Source of the DNA: Stigmatella ashevillena
GTDB taxonomy: Bacteria; Myxococcota; Myxococcia; Myxococcales; Myxococcaceae
Length of the DNA: 64,000 nucleotides
Assembly (NCBI RefSeq): GCF_028368975.1
Contig: NZ_JAQNDM010000002.1
Location: 9,542,425-9,606,424, forward strand
Direction of reading: 5' to 3'
The position numbers and the translations under genes were made by a program. Of the stretch, positions 16,975 through 25,798 are shown one piece after another (within the stretch, counting starts at the first letter, position 1; each line of letters begins with the position of its first letter). The notes below the pieces were generated by a model that did not search any database, was not told the DNA's origin, and saw only the letters and a list, made by a program, of their open reading frames with translations.

Positions 16975-17457
16975 CTACTCCCGCCGTTTGCGGGCGGGCT
17001 TTGGGGGACGGCTTTCCCCGTTGGCCAACGCGGTGCGGACGATGTTCTGCATCGTCTGGCGCAGTGCTGCGGCCTCCGTGCTGCCGAACACCCGCTCGAA
17101 TTCGGCTTGCGCGCGAAGCCAGAGCACGCGGGCGCGCCGGTGGGTGGCCTGCCCTTGAGGCGTCAGGGCCACGGCGCGTCTGCGCCGGTCCGTGCCCACT
17201 TGCAAGACGACGAGCCCCTCTTTCAGCAAGGGACGAAGGTTATGCGTGAGCGTCGAGGGATCCATGACGAGCTGCTCCGCGAGCTCGTTCACGGTCTTGG
17301 GGCCTTGCGCATGGACGCGGTGGAGAATCGAGTATTGCGTCGTCCGGATGCCGCTTGGCGCGAGTGCCTGGTCGTAAAACTGGGTGACGTGGCGCGACGC
17401 TTGCCTGAGGGCCAGGCAGTTGCACAGGGTCTGAGGGAATTCGTCGTCGGAGGGCAT
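16975..17457 (-). CDS. MarR family transcriptional regulator
   Basis: About 160 aa winged-helix regulator: helix-turn-helix ILHRVHAQGPKTVNELAEQL, recognition helix DPSTLTHNLRPL, and the wing with TDRRRRAVALTPQG. The start is uncertain (ATGs at 17490, 17460 and 17457; I prefer the last, which matches family N-termini). Divergent from the MFS gene with only 65 bases between starts, so it very likely controls its own promoter and that of the transporter, responding to a small aromatic-type ligand as MarR proteins do. Confidence 0.88.
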   Translation of the reverse strand: MPSDDEFPQTLCNCLALRQASRHVTQFYDQALAPSGIRTTQYSILHRVHAQGPKTVNELAEQLVMDPSTLTHNLRPLLKEGLVVLQVGTDRRRRAVALTPQGQATHRRARVLWLRAQAEFERVFGSTEAAALRQTMQNIVRTALANGESRPPKPARKRRE

Positions 17458-17522
17458 CATCCAGTCCAGAAGGAGCGTGGGCCAGCCCATGCTCCGCGCG
17501 AGAGTGTAGAGGAGGGGGTGTC

Positions 17523-18794
17523 ATGAGCCAACGCAAGGTTCACTATGCGTGGGTGGTCGCCGCCGCCGTGTTCGTCGTGCTGCTGTGCTCAGCGGGTGTA
17601 CGAGCGACCCCCAGCGTGCTCATCGTCCCGCTCGAGCGGGAGTTCGGTTGGAGCAGAGCCCTCATCTCGGGGGCCGTGTCGCTGAACCTCGTGCTCTATG
17701 GACTCGTCGGTCCATTTGCCGCCGCGCTCATGCAGACGTTTGGCATTCGGCGCACGACGATTGTGTCGCTGTCCATCATCGCGGTGGGCGTCGCACTGAC
17801 GAACCTCATGCGCGCTCCCTGGCAGCTCTTCTCGTTCTGGGGCGTGCTCGTGGGACTTGGGACGGGCACGACGGCGATGGTACTCGGAGCGACCGTGGTG
17901 CACCGGTGGTTCGTTGCCCGCCGGGGACTCGTCATGGGTCTGCTCACCGCCAGCACGGCGACGGGTCAGCTCATCTTCCTGCCGGTTCTGGCCTCGTTGG
18001 TCGAGCACCATGGATGGCGCAGCGTTTCGATCTCCGTCGCTGCCATCATCGCGCTCATCATTCCGCTCGTCGCACTCGTCTTTCGAGATCGCCCCTCGGA
18101 TGTCGGAGCGCGTCCCTACGGCGCAGCGCCTGGGGTGGAAGACGAAGCCCACTCGTCCATCAATCCCCTCGTGAACGCCCTGGGCGCATTGGGCCGAGCA
18201 GCCCGGCTGCGCGATTTCTGGCTGCTGGCGGGGAGCTTCTTCATCTGCGGGGCGACGACGAATGGTCTTGTGGGGACCCATCTCGTCCCTGCCTGCATGG
18301 ACCATGGGATTCCAGAGGTTCAAGCGGCGGGTCTTCTGGCGGTAATGGGGATCTTCGATCTCGTGGGAACGACCGCGAGCGGCTGGCTGTCGGACCGATT
18401 CGACAGCCGCTGGTTGCTCTTCTGGTACTACGGGCTGCGAGGGCTCGCGCTGCTCTACCTCCCTGCGGCGTTCGAGATGTCCGTCTTCGGTCTGCCGTTG
18501 TTCGCCGTCTTCTACGGGCTCGATTGGATTGCAACGGTACCTCCTACGGTGCGTCTCACGACCCAAACCGTGGGGGCCGCGGATGGCCCGATCGCGTTCG
18601 GGTGGATCGTCGCCGCACATCAAGTGGGTGCGGGTGTGGGAGCCCTTGGCGCCGGTGTGGTTCGCACGTCCTTGGAGACGTACACGCCCGCCTGGGTCGT
18701 TGCCGGAGTCATCTGCATGGCCGCTTCCGTTCTGGTGCTTCGCATCGGCCGCCGTCCTCGCCCGCCCGCCCTCGCAGGGGGGCAGCTTGCCTGA
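17523..18794 (+). CDS. MFS transporter
   Basis: 423 aa with twelve predicted membrane helices in two halves separated by a charged central loop (FRDRPSDVGARPYGA region). The N-terminal half resembles the oxalate/formate and monocarboxylate MFS branch (YAWVVAAAVFVVLL, EFGWSRALISGAVSLN). The ATG is preceded by AGGAGGGG. Divergently transcribed from the MarR regulator. Substrate unknown; probably efflux or uptake of an organic acid. Confidence 0.9.
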   Translation: MSQRKVHYAWVVAAAVFVVLLCSAGVRATPSVLIVPLEREFGWSRALISGAVSLNLVLYGLVGPFAAALMQTFGIRRTTIVSLSIIAVGVALTNLMRAPWQLFSFWGVLVGLGTGTTAMVLGATVVHRWFVARRGLVMGLLTASTATGQLIFLPVLASLVEHHGWRSVSISVAAIIALIIPLVALVFRDRPSDVGARPYGAAPGVEDEAHSSINPLVNALGALGRAARLRDFWLLAGSFFICGATTNGLVGTHLVPACMDHGIPEVQAAGLLAVMGIFDLVGTTASGWLSDRFDSRWLLFWYYGLRGLALLYLPAAFEMSVFGLPLFAVFYGLDWIATVPPTVRLTTQTVGAADGPIAFGWIVAAHQVGAGVGALGAGVVRTSLETYTPAWVVAGVICMAASVLVLRIGRRPRPPALAGGQLA

Positions 18795-18872
18795 GCGATT
18801 CTCCGGCAATGGAGGGCCCGGGGTGGCACGATGGTGTCCGGCGTCGTTTGCGCCTCTCTCTGGGGATTCATC

Positions 18873-20492
18873 ATGTCGAGCCTCCTCGAAAACCTTTTTT
18901 CCTCCGTGGATGCGGTCCCGGCTTCCGCCCGCATTCCTGAGTTCACCGAGCAGCGCGAGTACCTGGTCGATGGCAAGCTCCTCACCTGGCAGGGAGAACT
19001 CAACCCGGTGCGCAGCCCCGTCTGTGTGAGGACAGAGCGGGGACTCGAGCAGAAAGTCATCGGCAGCACCCCGCTGCTCACCTCGCATGAGTCGCTGGCC
19101 GCGCTCGATGCGGCGGTGCGGGCGTACGATCTGGGCCGCGGAACGTGGCCCACCCTGCGGTTGGCCGAGCGCATCGAGCACGTGGAGCGCTTCATCACCC
19201 GCATGCAGGATCAGCGGCAGCCCGTCGTGAACCTCCTCATGTGGGAGATCGGCAAGACGCAGAAGGATGCCGAGAAGGAATTCGACCGCACGCGGGACTA
19301 CCTCGTCGAAACCCTGTCGGCCCTCAAGGAGTTGGACCGCAACTCGGCGCGGTTCGTCCAGGAGCAGGGCATCATGGGACAGATGCGCCGCGTGCCGCTC
19401 GGCGTGGCGCTGTGCATGGGGCCTTACAACTACCCGCTCAACGAGACGTTCACCACGTTGTTTCCCGCGCTGCTCATGGGCAACACCGTCGTCTTCAAGC
19501 CCGCCAAGTTTGGCGTGCTCCTCATCCGCCCCTTGCTCGAGGCGTTCCGTGACAGCTTCCCCCCCGGCGTCATCAACATCATCTACGGCCGAGGCCGTGA
19601 GACGGTGGGCGCCCTCATGGAAAGCGGCAAGGTGGATGTGTTCGCCTTCATCGGCACCAATCAGGGCGCCAGTGAGCTGAAGAAGATGCACCCCAAGCCG
19701 CACCGCCTCAAGGCTGTGCTCGGCCTGGATGCGAAGAACCCGGCCATCGTCCTTCCGGACGCGGATCTGGATAATGCGGTGAACGAGTGCGTCCTGGGCT
19801 CGCTGTCCTTCAACGGTCAGCGGTGCACGGCGCTCAAGATCCTTCTGGTGCACAAGCAGATCCTTGCTCCCCTCCTGGAGAAATTCACCGCGGCCGTCGG
19901 CAAGCTCAAGCCTGGGCTGCCCTGGGAGCCCGGTGTGTCACTCACGCCGCTGCCGGAGCCCAGCAAGCCCGCCTACCTCAAGGGGCTCGTGGACGATGCG
20001 CTCCGGCACGGCGCCCAGGTGCTCAACCCGCATGGGGGAGAGATCCACGGCTCTTTCTTCTATCCGGCCATCGTGTCTCCGGTGAACGAGAGTATGCGGC
20101 TGTTCTACGAGGAGCAGTTTGGCCCCGTGATTCCCATTGTGCCCTTCGAGGAGGACGAGGAAGCCATCCGCTACGTGGTGAACTCACCCTACGGACAGCA
20201 GCTGAGCCTCTTCGGCAAGGACTCCAAGCGCATCGGGCACTTGATCGATGCGTTCGCCAATCAGGCCGGGCGCATCAACCTCAACACCCAATGCCAGCGC
20301 GGGCCGGACACCTTCCCATTCAGTGGGCGCAAGGACTCGGCGGAAGGCACCCTCTCGGTGTCGGATGCGCTGCGCGTGTTTTCGATCCGCACGCTGGTGG
20401 CCACGAAGACGACGGCGGAGAACAAAGCCCTGGTTCACAACATCCTCACCCAGCGCGACTCGGCCTTCCTCACGACGGATTACATCTTCTGA
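18873..20492 (+). CDS. gapN: NADP-dependent glyceraldehyde-3-phosphate dehydrogenase-like ALDH
   Basis: 539 aa from the ATG at 18873; an ATG 14 codons upstream gives an odd hydrophobic extension. Aldehyde dehydrogenase superfamily: cofactor region MGPYNYPLNE, catalytic Cys318 in SFNGQRCTALK, and the GapN-type motif NLNTQCQRGPDTFPFSGRKDS near the C-terminus. Expected to oxidise glyceraldehyde-3-phosphate to 3-phosphoglycerate with NADP, bypassing phosphorylating GAPDH. The usual catalytic-Glu motif ELGGK reads GLDAK here, so the general-base Glu is replaced by Gly; I recall this in one GapN branch. Cytosolic, monocistronic. Confidence 0.88.
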   Translation: MSSLLENLFSSVDAVPASARIPEFTEQREYLVDGKLLTWQGELNPVRSPVCVRTERGLEQKVIGSTPLLTSHESLAALDAAVRAYDLGRGTWPTLRLAERIEHVERFITRMQDQRQPVVNLLMWEIGKTQKDAEKEFDRTRDYLVETLSALKELDRNSARFVQEQGIMGQMRRVPLGVALCMGPYNYPLNETFTTLFPALLMGNTVVFKPAKFGVLLIRPLLEAFRDSFPPGVINIIYGRGRETVGALMESGKVDVFAFIGTNQGASELKKMHPKPHRLKAVLGLDAKNPAIVLPDADLDNAVNECVLGSLSFNGQRCTALKILLVHKQILAPLLEKFTAAVGKLKPGLPWEPGVSLTPLPEPSKPAYLKGLVDDALRHGAQVLNPHGGEIHGSFFYPAIVSPVNESMRLFYEEQFGPVIPIVPFEEDEEAIRYVVNSPYGQQLSLFGKDSKRIGHLIDAFANQAGRINLNTQCQRGPDTFPFSGRKDSAEGTLSVSDALRVFSIRTLVATKTTAENKALVHNILTQRDSAFLTTDYIF

Positions 20493-20511
20493 CGCGCGCG
20501 CCTTCTCCGTC

Positions 20512-21402
20512 TCACCCCGGGGCCTTCGCGAAGTCCACGAAGGCCCGGAGTGCGGCCGGGAGCTGGCGGCGGCTGGGGTAGTAGAGGAAGAACCCCGGGT
20601 ACGTGGGACACCAATCCTCGAGGACCCGGATCAGACGGCCCTCCGCGAGCAGGGCACTCACCTGCGCCTCGAAGACGTAGGCCAGACCGGTGCCGTTCAG
20701 CGCCGCTTCGACCATGAGTTCCTGATCGCTGAGGGTGAGGGGGCCATCGACCTCCACTTCCACCTCTTTGCCTCCGCGCTCGAACTCCCAGCGGTAGAGG
20801 ACGCCGCTGAGAAACCGGTAGCGGATGCAGGGCAGGCCTCGCAGCGCTTCCGGTGTCCGGGGCGTTCCATGCCGCGCGATGTATTCCGGCGAGGCGACGA
20901 TGGCGGAGCGCTGACGGGGACCGATCGGAACGGCGACCATGTCGGCGGCGATGTTCTCGCCAAAGCGCACCCCGGCGTCGAATCCCGCCGACACGATGTC
21001 ACTCAAGGCGTCATCCACTCGCACCTCGACCCGCACGTCCGGGTAGGTGCGCAGGAATCGTGTGACGAGGGGAAGGAGCACCAACTGCGAGGATTGTCGG
21101 CTCGCATTCAGGCGCAGGCTTCCCGCCGGTTGGCCTCGAAAGGTGTTCAAGTCCTCGATGGCATCGCTGAGGTCACGAAACGCCGGGCGGATGCGCGCGA
21201 ACAGCCGCTCTCCGGCTTCCGTCAGGGCGACGCTGCGCGTGGTGCGGTTGACCAGCCGGACCCCGAGGCGATCCTCGAGGCTGCGCAGCGCGTGGCTCAG
21301 GGCAGAGGGGGACACCCCCAGCTCCACCGCGGCATGGCGGAAGCTGCGATGGGTCGCGATGGCCAGGAAGACAGACAGGTCGCCAGGAGCGATTCGCTTC
21401 AT
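20512..21402 (-). CDS. LysR family transcriptional regulator
   Basis: 296 aa from the ATG at 21402 (an upstream ATG at 21447 is possible). N-terminal helix-turn-helix: FLAIATHRSFRHAAVELGVS then PSALSHALRSLEDRLG, followed by the LysR substrate-binding domain (residues ~95-290) with LRLNASRQSSQLVLLP. Divergent from the SDR gene at 21526 with ~120 bases between, the usual arrangement in which LysR regulates its neighbour. Confidence 0.92.
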   Translation of the reverse strand: MKRIAPGDLSVFLAIATHRSFRHAAVELGVSPSALSHALRSLEDRLGVRLVNRTTRSVALTEAGERLFARIRPAFRDLSDAIEDLNTFRGQPAGSLRLNASRQSSQLVLLPLVTRFLRTYPDVRVEVRVDDALSDIVSAGFDAGVRFGENIAADMVAVPIGPRQRSAIVASPEYIARHGTPRTPEALRGLPCIRYRFLSGVLYRWEFERGGKEVEVEVDGPLTLSDQELMVEAALNGTGLAYVFEAQVSALLAEGRLIRVLEDWCPTYPGFFLYYPSRRQLPAALRAFVDFAKAPG

Positions 21403-21525
21403 TGCTGAAATGAACTCATCAGCTCGATGCAGATTCAAGCGATTCATTCAACAAAAGGCGGTCGCTACTGTCTCAACCGTCAGCCCGGCACTTCGGCCGG
21501 GCGGCACTTGGGAAAGAGAATCACC

Positions 21526-22359
21526 ATGCGCACTTGGTTCATTACGGGAGCTTCACGTGGTTTTGGCGCCCTCATCACCGCCGAGGCCCTGGCCGCTGGC
21601 GACGCCGTGGTGGCCACGGCCCGCGATCCGCTGAGCGTCGTGGCGAAGTTCGGGGAGCACCCACGCCTGCTTGCCGTCAAGCTGGATGTCACTCGAGAAG
21701 AGCAGGCCCAGGCAGCGGTCGAGGCGGCCATTCAGCGCTTCGGCCGCATCGACATCCTGATCAACAACGCAGGCTATGGCTTGCTCGGTGCCGTCGAGGA
21801 AGCCCGTGCCAGCGAGGTGGAGCGCGTGTTCGCCACCAACGTCTTCGGTCTCCTGAGCGTCACGCGCGCCGTGCTGCCGCACATGCGGCGCCAGCGTTCG
21901 GGCCACGTCATCAACATCTCCTCGATTGGTGGCTACGGCTCCTACGCCGGCTGGGGAGTCTATTGCGCCACCAAGTTCGCGGTGGAGGGCCTCACGGAAG
22001 CCATGGCCGCCGAGCTGGCCCCGTTGGGCATCCATGCGACCGTCGTGGAGCCGGGCTTCTTCCGCACGGATTTTCTCGACGCGCAGTCCCTGGTCACGGC
22101 CGAGCCGATCGCGGACTACGCCGCGACTTCAGGGGCCACGCGCACGGGGGCCACGCAGCTGAACCATGCTCAGCCGGGCAACCCCGAGAAGCTGGCCAAG
22201 GCCTTGCTCGCGTTGGTGGGGGCGGCCCGCCCGCCGCTGCGTCTGCCGCTGGGCAGCGACACGGTGGCACGCATCGAAGCCAAGAACCGGAGCGTCGCCG
22301 AGGAGCTGGCCACCTGGCGTGAGCTCGCGGTGTCCACCGATGGCTTCTCCGCGGTGTGA
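21526..22359 (+). CDS. SDR family oxidoreductase
   Basis: 277 aa. ATG at 21526 with GGAAAGAG upstream; the in-frame extension further upstream is not coding-like. Classical SDR with cofactor motif TGASRGFG, NNAGYG and intact YxxxK (YCATK), so it should be catalytically active with NAD(P). It resembles SDRs that act on keto substrates in detoxification; the substrate is unknown. Divergent from the LysR regulator, probably its target. Confidence 0.9.
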   Translation: MRTWFITGASRGFGALITAEALAAGDAVVATARDPLSVVAKFGEHPRLLAVKLDVTREEQAQAAVEAAIQRFGRIDILINNAGYGLLGAVEEARASEVERVFATNVFGLLSVTRAVLPHMRRQRSGHVINISSIGGYGSYAGWGVYCATKFAVEGLTEAMAAELAPLGIHATVVEPGFFRTDFLDAQSLVTAEPIADYAATSGATRTGATQLNHAQPGNPEKLAKALLALVGAARPPLRLPLGSDTVARIEAKNRSVAEELATWRELAVSTDGFSAV

Positions 22360-22370
22360 GGGGACGCGGT

Positions 22371-22388
22371 CCAGGGCTCAGGCCTTGG
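22371..22388. terminator. Hairpin between convergent genes
   Basis: CCAGGGC / GCCTTGG, a 7-bp stem with one G-T pair and a 4-base loop, straddling the stop codon of the EamA gene at 22378-22380. Lies in the 18-base gap between convergent genes. No T-run; terminator function is inferred. Confidence 0.35.
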
Positions 22389-23256
22389 TTTGTGCAGGGA
22401 CCTTGGAGGCCGCGGCGTTGGAATCCCGGACCCCCAGGAGGGTCCGCCACACGGTGGCCAGGAGGATGATCCCCCCCCCCAGCAGTGCCCAGGGTCCCGG
22501 CTGCTCGCCCGCCACCAGAAAGGCCCACACCGGGTTGAGGACGGGCTCCAAGAGGACCAGCAGCGAGGTCTCCACGGCGGGGACTTCGCGCAGGCCCCGG
22601 TGGAAGAGGGCATAGCCCATGCCGAGCTGGAAAACGCCCAGGAAGGCGAGCAGTCCGAGATCCATGAGGGTGGGTGTGGGGCCGTTCAGCGCAGGCCCCA
22701 GGAAACTCAGGCCCGCGAGGAGATTGCCCCAGATCAGAATGGCGGAGCCGTCGGCGCTCGCCGCGCGCATCCCGAGGATGGTGAGCGCAAAGGCCACACC
22801 CGAAGCCATGGCGACGAGGTTGCCTTGGAGTTGCCCTGGCGAGAGCTGGTCGAAGAAGAACAGGCTCAGGCCGAGCAGGAAGACGGGCACGGCCACCAGT
22901 TCCCCGCGTGAAGGCCGCTCCTTCAGCAGCAGAGGAGAGAGGAGCAGGACGTAGAGGGGCGCGGTGTCCTGTAGGAAGATAGCGTTGGCGGAGGTGGTGA
23001 GCTTGTTGGCGAAGATGAACAGCACCACCGTGGCCGCATAGGCCGCTGCCACGCCGAGCATCCGGGGGGTAGGGCGGCGGCGGCCATCGGAGAAGACGAG
23101 GAACAGCATCAAGGCGGCAATCAGGGAGCGCCCGGACGCGAGCTGGAAGGCGTTGAGGGTAGACAGCTTGATGGCGGCGCCTGCCGTGGACCAGAGCACG
23201 GCGGCACCCAAAAGGTAGAGGCGGGGGCGGAGCATGGGGCGGTGGCGGCTGGACAT
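22378..23256 (-). CDS. EamA/DMT family transporter
   Basis: 292 aa from the ATG at 23256 (a GTG at 23298 and an ATG at 23235 are alternatives). Ten hydrophobic helices arranged as two five-helix EamA repeats, with typical segments ALMLFLVFSDGRRRPTPRM and ETSLLVLLEPVLNPVWAFLV. The family exports metabolites, amino acids or nucleotide sugars across the inner membrane. Convergent with the SDR gene; divergent from the small lipoprotein at 23397. Substrate not inferable. Confidence 0.87.
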   Translation of the reverse strand: MSSRHRPMLRPRLYLLGAAVLWSTAGAAIKLSTLNAFQLASGRSLIAALMLFLVFSDGRRRPTPRMLGVAAAYAATVVLFIFANKLTTSANAIFLQDTAPLYVLLLSPLLLKERPSRGELVAVPVFLLGLSLFFFDQLSPGQLQGNLVAMASGVAFALTILGMRAASADGSAILIWGNLLAGLSFLGPALNGPTPTLMDLGLLAFLGVFQLGMGYALFHRGLREVPAVETSLLVLLEPVLNPVWAFLVAGEQPGPWALLGGGIILLATVWRTLLGVRDSNAAASKVPAQTKA

Positions 23257-23396
23257 AGCTGGCAGGCCGTCCCGAGTCCATGGAGAGGACCTGTTCACTC
23301 AGGCGGCACGCAAACCTCAATTCGTGCGGTTCACCCAGGAGGCCATGTTAATCTGACGCTGCTTCATAAACACGGATTACACATCTGGGAGCCAAG

Positions 23397-23681
23397 ATGC
23401 GCGCGAAGATGATCGGTGGGCTGTTGATGCTGGGACTGCTGTCGTCCGGGTGCGGTGGGACGGGCATGGAGCCGGAAGTGGACGGGGAGACCCTGCAGAG
23501 CCAGGACCAGGAACTTGCCGCGCCGGCCTGCGCCGCAGGCTATACCGAGTACCTCATCTGGGATTGTGAGCGGACCTGTCCCCGCAACGGCAACGCCAAT
23601 GTGCTGAACCGCTACTGCACCAACGGAACCACCGAGTACCTGGCAGGCGCCGTGAGCCGGAGTTGCGGAGCCTGTTACTGA
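23397..23681 (+). CDS. Small Cys-rich lipoprotein
   Basis: 94 aa. Signal peptide ends at the lipobox (LLSSGC), followed by GGTGMEPEVDGE, a Gln-rich hinge (QSQDQEL) and a tail with six Cys (WDCERTCPRN, NRYCTNG, SRSCGACY). ATG with GGGAG upstream. It looks like a relative of the small lipoprotein at 10590-10859 (shared GxGMExE linker). No known family; probably exported and disulfide-linked. Confidence 0.72.
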   Translation: MRAKMIGGLLMLGLLSSGCGGTGMEPEVDGETLQSQDQELAAPACAAGYTEYLIWDCERTCPRNGNANVLNRYCTNGTTEYLAGAVSRSCGACY

Positions 23682-23851
23682 GGCTTACCGGCGGACAGGC
23701 GCAGGCGCTCATGGAGGCCTGAGACCCGCGCGAGCGCCGGGAAGCATGCCCCTGGGGGGGAGCCGCTCATCCCCACCTTGAGTTTTTTGCCGGGTGAGGA
23801 CATAGGAGCGCGCTCCTCGTCCTCCTTCCGGGCTCTCGGGCAAAGATCGGC

Positions 23852-25705
23852 ATGGATACTGGTTCACCCCGCACCTACCTCTTTCCTTCGCTGGGGTGGT
23901 GCCTGCTCCACGGTCTGTGTGCCCTGCCGCTTTTCGGTACTGAATTGCTGCGCGCCATCGAGCGGGCCCCCTCGGACCCACGCGCCGCGCTCGCCGTGGG
24001 ATCGCTTGTGCAGGCGCTCTTCCTGGGGCTTGTCGCGTTCGTGGTGACGCTCCCGTTCCTCGTCCTGCGGCGTGGCTACGTCTGGGCAGCCTCCCTCGTC
24101 ACGGCCCTGCTGCTCGCTTTTCTGGTCCTGGATTCAATCATCCACGCTTCGATGGGGTTCCATGTGAATGGGCTCGTCCTGGCGGTGGCGATGCAGGCCT
24201 CGGCGATCGGAGAGACGGGACTGCGGCGGGAAGAGGTGATGGAGATCGCCGCCATCGGTTCCGTGGTGCTGGTGCTCGATGTGTGGGTGGGCGCATGGGT
24301 GCTGCGCCGGTTCGCCTCGCCGCGCAGCCCTTGGCGCTGGGTGCTCGTGCTTCTGCTGCTCTGGGGTGGAGAACGCGTCGCCACGGCCTACCTCCTCTTC
24401 ACGGCCGGGGAGTCCGTTCAGGCCGCGGCCACCATTCTTCCCCTTCAGCCGCCGGTCCGAATGAACCGGCTCCTCGCGACGCTCACCGGCCGGTCGGCCT
24501 CGGCGGGATTGCGCTTCGGGGCAACCCCGCACGCCGGAACGTCCGCGGCGAAGGTGGCGCCCTCCGAGATCCGTTTTGCCCGGCGGCCCGATGTGGTGGT
24601 CCTCCTGGCCGAGAGCCTCCGCGCCGACTTCTTCACCTCGGACATCATGCCCCTCATGAGTCGGCGCGCCGAAGGGGGGACCACCTTTCTGCGCCACTAC
24701 AGCGCGGCGAGCTCCACCGACTACTCGCTCTTCAGCCTGTTCTACTCGCTGGATGCCCAACGGAGGGACGCGGTGATGGGCGTGGGGCAGACGCCGCTGC
24801 TCTTTCCGGTGCTGCGCGAGAATGGTTACCGCGTGGCGCTGCTCGCGGCCTCTTCGGTGGACTGGATGGGGCTGAAGGACACCGTCTTCCGCGATGTCCG
24901 TGACGGGTTGATCACGAACTACGAGGGAAAGCACCGGGTCAAGGACGCGGCGATGCTCGAGGATGCCCGGCGCATTCTTCGGGAGACGCCGCTCGATCAG
25001 CCCCTGTTCCTCTTCGTCTTCTTCGTGGGAACGCACTTCAACTATGACTATCCGCCCCGGGCCGCGGTGTTCTCCCCGGCGTGGGATGGGAAGGGCTCAC
25101 TCTCCGCCACCCGCATCCCCGCGGAGCAGTTGCGTGCCCGTGCCCAGAACGCTGCCTACGAGGTCGATCTGAAGATCGACGAGCTGCTCTCCGAGATGGA
25201 AGAGATCCGCGTCAGCCCTCCGCTGATCGTCTTCAGCTCCGACCACGGAGAGGAGTTCCGGGAGCACGGCCGCGTCGGCCACGGCTCGGATGTGTCCAGC
25301 TCCCAGCTCCACGTTCCCATGGTCATCATCGACGCGCAGTTGCCACCGGGCCGCGTCGATACCCTCACGGGCCACATCGATGTGGTGCCCACGCTCTTCT
25401 CGCTGCTCGGTGACACGCACGATCCGGTGCTGTTCGGGGATGGCACGTCCATGCTCACGCCGGATCCCACCCGCTACCTCTTGGCCACCGTGGGCTGGGA
25501 GCCGCGTTACGCGTTGATTGGCCAGTCCCTCAAGGTGGTCTTCGGGCCTGCGCAGCCAGGCACGCTCATCACCGATCCGGACGATCGGCCACTCCTGGAC
25601 GCGAGCAGCCGTTTTGCCACCGAAGTGCCCCGGCTTCTGCGCCGTCTTCGCGACGGCGGCAGCAGCGCGCCCTCTTCGCCCAGCCCCTCACAGACAATGC
25701 CCTGA
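23852..25705 (+). CDS. Membrane sulfatase/phosphatase-fold enzyme (YejM/LTA synthase-like)
   Basis: 617 aa. About five membrane helices in the first ~200 residues, then a periplasmic sulfatase-fold domain. The metal site begins at VVVLLAESLRADFF (residues ~247-260), the nucleophile region is YSAASSTDYSLFSLFY, and the later metal ligands lie in VFSSDHGEEFREHG and GHGSD. This domain order is that of YejM, LtaS and phosphoethanolamine-transferase enzymes that modify envelope lipids. Substrate not predicted. It is followed convergently by the cluster at 25799 but belongs to a separate transcript. Confidence 0.85.
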   Translation: MDTGSPRTYLFPSLGWCLLHGLCALPLFGTELLRAIERAPSDPRAALAVGSLVQALFLGLVAFVVTLPFLVLRRGYVWAASLVTALLLAFLVLDSIIHASMGFHVNGLVLAVAMQASAIGETGLRREEVMEIAAIGSVVLVLDVWVGAWVLRRFASPRSPWRWVLVLLLLWGGERVATAYLLFTAGESVQAAATILPLQPPVRMNRLLATLTGRSASAGLRFGATPHAGTSAAKVAPSEIRFARRPDVVVLLAESLRADFFTSDIMPLMSRRAEGGTTFLRHYSAASSTDYSLFSLFYSLDAQRRDAVMGVGQTPLLFPVLRENGYRVALLAASSVDWMGLKDTVFRDVRDGLITNYEGKHRVKDAAMLEDARRILRETPLDQPLFLFVFFVGTHFNYDYPPRAAVFSPAWDGKGSLSATRIPAEQLRARAQNAAYEVDLKIDELLSEMEEIRVSPPLIVFSSDHGEEFREHGRVGHGSDVSSSQLHVPMVIIDAQLPPGRVDTLTGHIDVVPTLFSLLGDTHDPVLFGDGTSMLTPDPTRYLLATVGWEPRYALIGQSLKVVFGPAQPGTLITDPDDRPLLDASSRFATEVPRLLRRLRDGGSSAPSSPSPSQTMP

Positions 25706-25798
25706 CGGGGGGCGCTCTCACCGGGAGAGAGCCGGCCTGGGAAGGCCCGGCTCATCTTCCGGTGCGTCCAGGCGAGGCGCCTGGAGAGAAAGAGCGGC

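Noticed and set aside
17589-19853. A 754-codon open frame on the minus strand through the MFS and GapN region
   Set aside because: Very rich in His, Arg, Asp and Glu with no domains, an antisense shadow of two clearly recognisable genes.
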